Origin: Armatimonadetes bacterium UBA1398
Lineage (GTDB): Bacteria; Armatimonadota; Zipacnadia; UBA1398
Direction: 5' to 3'
NCBI GenBank assembly: GCA_002305165.1
Contig: DBQI01000014.1
Coordinates: 20,937-84,936 of the forward strand
DNA length: 64,000 nucleotides
A program made the position numbers and the translations under genes. Below the pieces are notes generated by a model that was not told where the DNA came from, made no database searches, and was given only the letters and a program-made list of their open reading frames with translations. Positions 58,133-64,000 of this stretch are shown piece after piece. How positions within the stretch are numbered: the stretch's first letter is position 1; each line of letters begins with the position of its first letter.

Positions 58133-59968
58133 CTATCTGGGCCGGTCGCCGAGCCTCTCGCCGACGGCCGTCAGGTTCCCGCGGTACGCCTCCACGGACC
58201 CATCCAGACGAACTGCCTCCTGGAAGGCGACCTCGGCGTCACCGAAGCGCCGCAGACGGTAGTACATCTCTCCCAGGGCGTTCCAGGTAGCCGCGTTGCC
58301 TGGGTCACAGGTGGCAGCTCGCTCGAGGTACTCGCGGGCCATCTGGTAGTCGGCCTCCCGGCTCCGTTCGCCCTTCGCGTCGCCTCCGCGGGTGCGATAC
58401 GCCATGGCAGCGTTCTGATAGGCCGACGCCACCACGGACATCGCCCGGTCGACATCGCCGATGCTAGCGCCGCGATCCTCCTGCTCCAGATTGAGCAGCA
58501 ACTCCGCCGCTTGCACCGCCGCATCCTGGTACGCAACAGCATCCTGGTGCTGTCCACGCCGGGTGGAAATGATCCCCAGGTTCGAGTAGGCGACCACTGT
58601 GGCCGAGAGGAGCTTGCGCTGCCCCTCGCGGTACACGCTATACCGCTTCGACGAAGGAATCTGAGCGTCCCACATCGGCAGGAGGTCGATCATCCGCCGG
58701 AAGCTCGCCGATGCCGCCTCGAGATCCCCACGCTCTAGTTCCTGAACGCCCATGTAGTTGTGGGCGACAACGTGAGCCTCGACGTTGCGGGCATCCTGCT
58801 CGACCGGTATTGCCACGGCGCGCCGGAATGCCCGAAGCGCCTCGACCTGCTGCCCTGAGCGCATCATGGCGATACCGTGATTGGCCCACGCCGCCGCCGA
58901 GTTCTGCGACTCAAGCACCAATCGGGTCGTCTCCGACCGCACATTCGGGTCGCCCGTCATAAGCTTGATCTGAGTGAGGAGGCCAAGGGCGCTCTGATCG
59001 ACGCCTGCCTGAGTCTCCTCTTCAGGCCCCGCCGGCAGTAGCGACTCGGGCCCGGCGTTGTCCGCGCTGTAATCCAGAACCGGCACCGCATCGCTGCCGC
59101 GATAGGATTCATAGTAGACCTGTCCGAGACGGTAGTACGCGGACGCCAGAATCCCCGTGCGAATGAACCTCTGGACATCGGGCTTCAGGTCGTCCCATAG
59201 GTCCGCGGAACCACCTGCGGACGCCCCTCCACCCATACCGCCCATCATGGGCCCACCGCTACCCAGCATGGGGGCGCTGCCACCCATCATCGGGCCACCG
59301 CTACCCATCATGGGGGCGCCGCCCATCATCGGACCGCCGCTGCTACCCAGCACCGAGCTGCCGCCCATCATGGGCCCACCGCTACCCATCATGGGGCCGC
59401 CTGAGGACCCCATTGGGCCTCCCATGCCGCCGGCCATGGCGCCTGCCGCACCGACAGCCGGCGCGCTCTCCGGCTTGGGGAAGAAGCCCAGGGCGCTCTC
59501 GTAGACGTATGCAGCGTTCACCAACTGATCGCGGTTGCGGTAGTGTTGCCCCAATTCATCATAGAGGGCCCAGAGGTCGCGGTAGAGCTCCTTCTTCAGG
59601 GCGTTGGGCTCCGGGTCGGTGTCGTACCCCGCCGTATCGTAGCTCGGATCGCCCAGGTTCTCGTTGTAGGTGGCGATGGCTGTCTGCAGCGCCTGGATGG
59701 CGAACTGGTACCCCGCCACCTCATCATCCTGAGTGGACGGCTCGACGAGGGCCGCGCCGGCGCCTCCACCCATGCCGCCGCCCATAGGCCCGCCCATCAT
59801 AGAGCCGCCCATTGGGCCGCCCATCATGGAACCGCCCATCGGGCCACCCATCATCGACCCGCCCATGGGCCCCGATCCGACCATCTGAGCCGCAGCCGGA
59901 ACCACCAACGCGAGCGCCACCGCTAGTGCGACAGCCAGGACGCCCTGCGTTCGTGTCAGTTTGGCCAT
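58133..59968 (-). CDS. Exported TPR protein with Met-Gly-rich tracts
   Basis: 611 residues. Signal peptide (VLAVALAVALALVVPAAAQ) followed at once by a 30-base tandem repeat (units of PMGGSMMGG), then a helical region, a second Met-Gly tract (about 175-245), and at least five tetratricopeptide repeats to the C-terminus (for example GIAMMRSGQQVEALRAFRRA, GVQELERGDLEAASASFRRM, LGEMYYRLRRFGDAEVAFQE). Start ATG 59968, GGAG about 8 bases upstream. TPRs imply a scaffold that gathers other proteins. Function unknown. Confidence 0.75.
   Translation of the reverse strand: MAKLTRTQGVLAVALAVALALVVPAAAQMVGSGPMGGSMMGGPMGGSMMGGPMGGSMMGGPMGGGMGGGAGAALVEPSTQDDEVAGYQFAIQALQTAIATYNENLGDPSYDTAGYDTDPEPNALKKELYRDLWALYDELGQHYRNRDQLVNAAYVYESALGFFPKPESAPAVGAAGAMAGGMGGPMGSSGGPMMGSGGPMMGGSSVLGSSGGPMMGGAPMMGSGGPMMGGSAPMLGSGGPMMGGMGGGASAGGSADLWDDLKPDVQRFIRTGILASAYYRLGQVYYESYRGSDAVPVLDYSADNAGPESLLPAGPEEETQAGVDQSALGLLTQIKLMTGDPNVRSETTRLVLESQNSAAAWANHGIAMMRSGQQVEALRAFRRAVAIPVEQDARNVEAHVVAHNYMGVQELERGDLEAASASFRRMIDLLPMWDAQIPSSKRYSVYREGQRKLLSATVVAYSNLGIISTRRGQHQDAVAYQDAAVQAAELLLNLEQEDRGASIGDVDRAMSVVASAYQNAAMAYRTRGGDAKGERSREADYQMAREYLERAATCDPGNAATWNALGEMYYRLRRFGDAEVAFQEAVRLDGSVEAYRGNLTAVGERLGDRPR
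59241..59400 (-). repeat. Met-Gly repeat tract in the TPR gene, internal
   Basis: CCCATCATGGGG-type units, some with CCCAGCATGGGG, read on the reverse strand as GGPMMGSGGPMMGGSSVLGS and GGAPMMGSGGPMMGGSAPML. Spacing is again irregular and in frame. Confidence 0.85.
59782..59871 (-). repeat. 30-bp tandem repeats encoding PMGGSMMGG units
   Basis: Three nearly identical 30-base units right after the signal peptide of the TPR protein. They are the most regular repeats of the cluster, which suggests recent duplication and possible copy-number variation. Confidence 0.85.
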
Positions 59969-60020
59969 ATCCCTAACTCCCGTCTTCGGTTGCTCCGCAT
60001 CGGCCCGCGTAACGGCCACC

Positions 60021-60929
60021 CTACTTGCCTCTCTCGCCCAGCCCCATCATCGCTCCACCCATCATGGGCATGCCGCTACCGCCCATCATTGGGCCGCCGC
60101 TGCCCATCATGCCACCCATGCCACCGCCCGCGCCCGCAGGCGGCTGCCAGTCACCGAGTACAAGCTTGCCAGGGATAACCTCGGAGTCCATGAGGCCGGC
60201 CCAGCTCTTGCCCCACCACTGAACGGCGGTTATCCAGAGCATTCTGGCCTCCACTACTAGCTCCTTCTTGTCGGGGGGGATGAGGCCCGTGCCGCCGCCA
60301 CCCATCGCGCCCATGCCCATGCCGCCGCTACCGCCCATCATCAGGCCGCCACTGCCACTCATCATCGGGGCGCCGCTGCCGCCCATCATGGGAGCGCCGC
60401 TGCCGCCCATCATCGGGCTACTGCTACCCATCATGCCACCCATCATGGGTCCGCTGCTGCCCATCATGCCGCCCATCATGGGACTGCCGCTGCCGCCCAT
60501 CATCGGCGCGCCGCCCATCATGCCTCCGCCTGCCTGGCCGCTTCCTCCTCGGACCTCATCGAGGAGTTCCTTAGCCCGCCTGAAGTTGCGGCGCGCTTCG
60601 TTGTAGTTGCCGGCAGCGTACTGGGCCTTGCCCTGCTCGATGAGATCCTTGGCTTGGTTCATGAGCTGCTTGGCCTTGGGCAGGTCATACTGGCTCTGGC
60701 CCATGCCACCCATCATACCCATGCCGATGCCGCCGGAGCCGCCCATCATCCCGGAGCCACCCATCATGCCCATGCCACCCATCATTCCAGAGCCGCCCAT
60801 CATCCCAGAACCCATCATACCGCTGCCGGGCATGCCTCCCGCCTCAGGTGGCATTGCTTGCGCGAAGCAGGCAGGCCCCACCATCAAGGCAAGCAGGGCA
60901 ACAACCGCCACGAGGTAGCGCTTCATCAT
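60021..60929 (-). CDS. Small exported Met-Gly-rich repeat protein
   Basis: 302 residues. Signal peptide (YLVAVVALLALMVGPACFAQA), then a tract of six MMG units, a TPR-like helical pair (LMNQAKDLIEQGKAQYAAGN, EARRNFRRAKELLDEV), a second tract of about nine MMG units, a short domain with VEARMLWITAVQWWGKSW, and a third tract at the C-terminus. About 19 MMG triplets in all, roughly one sixth of residues being Met. ATG 60929 is preferred because GAGGGG lies 9 bases upstream. First gene of the cluster, driven by the promoter at 60995-61024. Confidence 0.75.
   Translation of the reverse strand: MMKRYLVAVVALLALMVGPACFAQAMPPEAGGMPGSGMMGSGMMGGSGMMGGMGMMGGSGMMGGSGGIGMGMMGGMGQSQYDLPKAKQLMNQAKDLIEQGKAQYAAGNYNEARRNFRRAKELLDEVRGGSGQAGGGMMGGAPMMGGSGSPMMGGMMGSSGPMMGGMMGSSSPMMGGSGAPMMGGSGAPMMSGSGGLMMGGSGGMGMGAMGGGGTGLIPPDKKELVVEARMLWITAVQWWGKSWAGLMDSEVIPGKLVLGDWQPPAGAGGGMGGMMGSGGPMMGGSGMPMMGGAMMGLGERGK
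60333..60516 (-). repeat. Met-Gly repeat tract, central
   Basis: Runs of CCCATCATGGG- and CCCATCATCGGG-type units read in the reverse strand as PMMGG, SGAPMMGG and SSGPMMGG. The core is nearly self-complementary. Confidence 0.85.
60709..60828 (-). repeat. Met-Gly repeat tract, N-terminal
   Basis: Repeated CCCATCAT units without the GGGG arm, read as GMMGG, GSGMMGG and GMGMMGG. Less palindromic than the central tract. Confidence 0.8.
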
Positions 60930-60994
60930 CCGTATCATCCCCTCAACCGGGCGATGGAATCCTTGTGAGTAGCACGCACACCAGTCACCGCCGC

Positions 60995-61024
60995 AGTATA
61001 GTGGCAGCCCGAAGCTAGTGTCAA
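60995..61024 (-). promoter_or_regulatory. Near-consensus sigma-70-type promoter for the Met-Gly cluster
   Basis: On the reverse strand TTGACA (61019-61024) and TATACT (60995-61000) are 18 bases apart: a full consensus -35 and a 5/6 -10. Transcription would start near 60988, giving a leader of about 60 bases to the ATG at 60929. It is the strongest promoter I see in the window. Confidence 0.75.
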
Positions 61025-61140
61025 AACGCGCTACCATCGCGCGGGTTCGGAATATCAGACACGCGCTGGTAGAGGTTGATTCACTTGCTCCGTCCCTTTT
61101 CCCTGCAGAGAAGGCGAAACATTGGCTTGGGCTTCGCCTA

Positions 61141-61169
61141 TTGCCCCTACCCTGTGCGATGGGTATCAT
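61141..61169 (+). promoter_or_regulatory. Promoter of the CNNM/CorC pair
   Basis: TTGCCC (61141-61146) and TATCAT (61164-61169) are 17 bases apart: 4/6 and 5/6 matches. The start site would be near 61176, about 30 bases before the GTG at 61207. It is divergent from the Met-Gly cluster promoter, 117 bases away. Confidence 0.55.
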
Positions 61170-61206
61170 AGGGTGGCTGATCGAGTAGGCCGCAGGAGAT
61201 TGCTTC

Positions 61207-62523
61207 GTGGGAGACGATGTACCCCCTAGTATGTGGTGGCTCGCCCTTGCTGCCGGGCTGCTCACCTTGCAGGGGGCCTTTGTAGCGGCTGAGATCGCCT
61301 TCCTCGCCATCGGCGTGGTCAAGGTGCGTCATTTGGCGTCTGAGGGACGACGCTCTGCCCGCATGCTCTCCTGGCTCCTCGCAGACCGCGGCCGGCTGTT
61401 CTCGACCGTCGTTGTCTCCATCACCCTACTGGGCTACGCCGCAGAGTCCCTCGTGACGTACATCGCCACATGGTACGGCGCGGCCCTCGGCATGCCTTAC
61501 CTACACTACGTCGGACTCGCCGCGGTCATCGTCGTGGTGGTTGTGCTCGTTGAGGCATTCCCCGTGATCGCGGCGATACGGGCGCCCGAGACCACCGCCA
61601 TGGCACTGGCGCCGCTGGCCTCTCTCGCCTATGTCGTGTTCTGGCCCCTCATCACGGCGCTGACGCTCATATCGAATGGCGTGCTCCGCCTCACGGGCGC
61701 GGTCACCCAGCCGTCGCCGACCATCACAGAGGAGGAGGTCATCTCCATCATCGATGAGTCGGAAGTCCAGGAGGATGAGAAATCGATGCTCCTCCGGGTG
61801 TTGGACTTCGCCGACCGCACCGTCGAGGAGGTGATGGTCCCGCGGCGCGACATGGTCTGCGCTCGGGAGGAGGACACGATCCACGAGGCGCTGGGCGTCA
61901 TGCTCGATAGCCGCCACTCGCGCCTCCCCGTCTACCGTGACCGGCGCGACACGATCGTCGGCGTCCTCTACAACAAGGACCTGCTGCCCTTCCTCGTGGA
62001 GGGCCAGGGCCATCTGCCCGTTAGTGAGGCAATGCGGCCGGCGCACTTCGTGCATGAGAAGCGCATGGTCGCGGATCTCGTCAAGGAGTTCCAGGACCAG
62101 AACCGCGTCATGGCGCTGGTGACCGACGAATACGGCGGCACCGCCGGTCTGGTGACCATGGAGGACGCCCTAGAGGAGCTCGTGGGCGAGATCCTGGACG
62201 AGGAGGACATCGAGGAGGCATCCACCCTGGCTCTGGGGGACGACTCCTTCCTCGTGCCGGGCAACACGGCGACCCACGAGCTGGAGCGTGATCTCTCGAT
62301 CGTGCTTCCATCGGGCGAGTATGAGACCGTCTCGGGCCTGCTCCAGTCCGAGCTGGGGCACATCCCCAAAGCAGGCGAGGAGGTCTTGCTGGCATCCGGC
62401 GTACGGCTCACCGTGGTCGAGGCGAATGCGCGCCGCGTGCTCAGCGTCCAAGTCACCAAGCCTCGCGCCACGAATGGCGACGAGGAGAGTGCGGACTCGG
62501 CGGCGGAGGGCGAGCCGACATGA
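61207..62523 (+). CDS. CNNM/CorC (HlyC) family transporter-like protein with CBS domains
   Basis: 438 residues. An N-terminal DUF21/CNNM membrane domain of four helices (VPPSMWWLALAAGLL, VVVSITLLGYAAESL, VIVVVVVLVEAFPV), then a CBS pair (EVMVPRRDMVCAREEDTI, LPVYRDRRDTIVGVLYNKDL, ALVTDEYGGTAGLVTMEDAL) and a C-terminal CorC/HlyC domain (LVPGNTATHELERDL). Such proteins extrude magnesium or regulate it. GTG start with AGGAGA upstream. It overlaps the next, paralogous gene (ATGA). Confidence 0.9.
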   Translation: MGDDVPPSMWWLALAAGLLTLQGAFVAAEIAFLAIGVVKVRHLASEGRRSARMLSWLLADRGRLFSTVVVSITLLGYAAESLVTYIATWYGAALGMPYLHYVGLAAVIVVVVVLVEAFPVIAAIRAPETTAMALAPLASLAYVVFWPLITALTLISNGVLRLTGAVTQPSPTITEEEVISIIDESEVQEDEKSMLLRVLDFADRTVEEVMVPRRDMVCAREEDTIHEALGVMLDSRHSRLPVYRDRRDTIVGVLYNKDLLPFLVEGQGHLPVSEAMRPAHFVHEKRMVADLVKEFQDQNRVMALVTDEYGGTAGLVTMEDALEELVGEILDEEDIEEASTLALGDDSFLVPGNTATHELERDLSIVLPSGEYETVSGLLQSELGHIPKAGEEVLLASGVRLTVVEANARRVLSVQVTKPRATNGDEESADSAAEGEPT

Positions 62524-63980
62524 GCCGGTATGCACGCACCCAGGTGACTGCTCGCCGTTCCGTACCGCCAGGACTGCGGTTGGCGCTCCTAGCCGTGCTT
62601 GTGATGGCAGCCACCGGCGCCGGCGCGGCCCTCGCGGCCGCAGGGCCGGCCGGTACAACCGCCGAGGCTGGTTGGACGCCTCTCCTGGTCATAGAGGTCG
62701 TGCTCACCGTGCTCTGCATGGTGGGCAGCACGGCCTTCTCCTACGCTGAGGCTGGCCTCGTAGCCATGCCAAAGCCTCTCATCCGACGGCTCGCCGAGCA
62801 GGGCGACGATCCCCGGGCGCGCGCTGTTGGGGAGCTCATCGAGTCCGGCCTGGATGATGCCGTCGCCTTGCTGGCTATCATGGTGACGCCGCTCAACCTC
62901 GCGGTAGCCACCTTCGTGGGACACCTCACCGTCGTACTCCTGGGGCCTGCCTACTACATTCACACCGCCATCGGGAGCTTGGTAGTGGTGTTGCTCTTGT
63001 GCGAGATCGTCCCGAAGACCTACGCCTCCCACTACCCCGACCGCGTGGCCCTCTCCACCGTGCGTTGGGTGGTCCCCCTTGTGGGCAGCCTGCCGGTCCG
63101 GCTGGTTTTCAGCGCCGTCAAAGCGGGCTCGTGGCCGGTACGGCACATCCTGGGCTTCGACGACGACCTCTACCGCGTACGGGGGTTCTCCGAGGATGAG
63201 CTTCAGTCGCTCCTCGACATAGCCGAGGAGCACGACGTCATCGATGAAGCCGAGGCCGAGATGTTCGATTCCATCGTATCCATCGGGGAGCGTACAGCGC
63301 GGGAGATCATGGTGCCGCGAGTTGATATCGTCATCGTCGACGCGTCGGTGCCGGTCGCCGAGGCGGCGAAGATCATCGCGCAATCGGGCAAGTCACGCAT
63401 CGCCGTCCACGAGGGGGCCGATGATGAGATTATCGGCATCCTCTACGCCACCGACGTGCTGCGGTGCTTCCATGCTGGCGATACGGAGAAGACGGTCCGC
63501 GATGTTGCCAGGGAGCCCCTGCTCGTGCCGGAGACGAAGCCCGTCGATGACCTCTTCCGTGAGTTGCGGCAGCGTAGGACCCACCTCGCTCTGGTTATCG
63601 ATGAGCACGGCGGAGTGGATGGGCTCGTAACTATGGAGGACGTCCTCGAGGAGATCGTCGGCGATGTTCGCGACGAGCACGACATCGACGAGCACCCCGA
63701 CATCCGGCAGCTAGATGACGGCGCCTACCTGGTGAGCGGAACCACGCCGCGTCACGAGATCGAGGAGCTGCTGAACATCGACTTCGGCGACGACAACGGC
63801 GAGTTCGACACGATCGCGGGGCTGCTGTTCGTGCGGGCCGACGGCCTGCCGGAGGCGGGGTACTACGTCGACCATGGCCCCTTCCGTTTCCAGGTCGTGA
63901 GCATGGATGGACTGCGGATCGTGGAGGTCCGGATCGAGCGCCTCGCTTCTTCCCCCAGCGGCGAGGAGAGCGCCCACTAG
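62520..63980 (+). CDS. Second CNNM/CorC (HlyC) family protein, tandem paralogue
   Basis: 486 residues. Longer N-terminus than its neighbour, with an extra hydrophobic segment (LRLALLAVLVMAATGAGAAL) before the DUF21 domain (EVVLTVLCMVGSTAFSYAEA, LLLCEIVPKTYASHYPDRVA). Then a CBS pair (REIMVPRVDIVIVDAS, LVIDEHGGVDGLVTMEDVLE) and a CorC/HlyC domain (LVSGTTPRHEIEELL). The EIVPKTYA motif is the classical CNNM one and is missing in the first copy, so the two may work as a heteromer. Window ends 20 bases after the stop. Confidence 0.9.
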   Translation: MSRYARTQVTARRSVPPGLRLALLAVLVMAATGAGAALAAAGPAGTTAEAGWTPLLVIEVVLTVLCMVGSTAFSYAEAGLVAMPKPLIRRLAEQGDDPRARAVGELIESGLDDAVALLAIMVTPLNLAVATFVGHLTVVLLGPAYYIHTAIGSLVVVLLLCEIVPKTYASHYPDRVALSTVRWVVPLVGSLPVRLVFSAVKAGSWPVRHILGFDDDLYRVRGFSEDELQSLLDIAEEHDVIDEAEAEMFDSIVSIGERTAREIMVPRVDIVIVDASVPVAEAAKIIAQSGKSRIAVHEGADDEIIGILYATDVLRCFHAGDTEKTVRDVAREPLLVPETKPVDDLFRELRQRRTHLALVIDEHGGVDGLVTMEDVLEEIVGDVRDEHDIDEHPDIRQLDDGAYLVSGTTPRHEIEELLNIDFGDDNGEFDTIAGLLFVRADGLPEAGYYVDHGPFRFQVVSMDGLRIVEVRIERLASSPSGEESAH

Positions 63981-64000
63981 AGCGGTTCTCGGAAGTTTTC

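Noticed and set aside
55778..60606. Forward-strand frames reading PLPIMGPP repeats over the Met-Gly tracts
   Set aside because: They follow from the near self-complementarity of the repeat unit. No ribosome sites or export signals accompany them.

Overview
The window is about 62-65% GC by eye and densely packed: no gap between genes exceeds 300 bases, and many neighbours overlap by ATGA, GTGA or TTGA. It looks like a chromosomal segment of an uncultivated or poorly described heterotrophic bacterium. The yabE-like / rsmA / ispE / nucleotidyltransferase order and the YabE-type G5-3D protein recall Firmicutes and other Terrabacteria. The secreted HzsA-like, SUMF1, sulfatase, uroporphyrinogen-decarboxylase-family and Gfo/Idh/MocA proteins recall Armatimonadota, Planctomycetota and Hydrogenedentota-like genomes. 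My best guess is Armatimonadota or a neighbouring candidate phylum, but this is inference. I recognised no rRNA, tRNA, CRISPR array, insertion sequence or prophage.

Layout. 0-3.5 kb: hypC-hypD (NiFe hydrogenase maturation), then a reverse-strand pair, a degenerate ketosynthase and an orphan E1-alpha dehydrogenase. 3.6-7.2 kb: a polyprenyl-phosphate sugar transferase, a secreted HExxH metallopeptidase-like protein and a secretion-ATPase-like P-loop protein. 7.4-10.5 kb: a complete pyruvate/2-oxoacid:ferredoxin oxidoreductase (gamma, delta, alpha, beta) closed by a strong hairpin. 10.5-13.9 kb: yabE-like, rsmA, ispE and a MobA-like nucleotidyltransferase, reverse strand, possibly from a leaderless promoter. 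14-17.6 kb: a sulfatase, a secreted propeller-like protein, an aconitase-tail remnant and a DUF402 protein. 17.7-24.9 kb: an F-type ATP synthase operon (Z/I/a/c/b/delta/alpha/gamma/beta) without epsilon, with sodium-type residues in the c subunit. 25.1-32.4 kb: ribBA, a sugar ABC permease and binding protein without an ATPase, a UroD-family protein, a zinc-ribbon membrane protein, a Gfo/Idh/MocA enzyme and hypA-hypB.

32.4-41.1 kb is a tight reverse-strand operon (SDR, Gfo/Idh/MocA, a diheme HzsA-like protein fused to a SUMF1 domain, a GH42-like secreted hydrolase). 41.2-53.1 kb is a colinear envelope block: HtrA protease, membrane-anchored protein, DNA methyltransferase, polytopic membrane protein, O-antigen-ligase-like protein with four 60-bp repeats, small secreted carbohydrate-binding-like protein, and a 2061-residue secreted multidomain protein. 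ribH follows at 53.1-53.6 kb.

53.7-60.9 kb holds the most unusual content: five consecutive exported proteins or lipoproteins that all carry Met-Gly-rich low-complexity tracts built on MMGG/GGPMMG units, read from one near-consensus sigma-70-type promoter. They are joined to TPR, PEGA and SUMF1-like domains, and in one case the tract interrupts the SUMF1 fold. This is the best candidate for an undescribed system. The window ends with two overlapping CNNM/CorC-type CBS membrane proteins on the forward strand.
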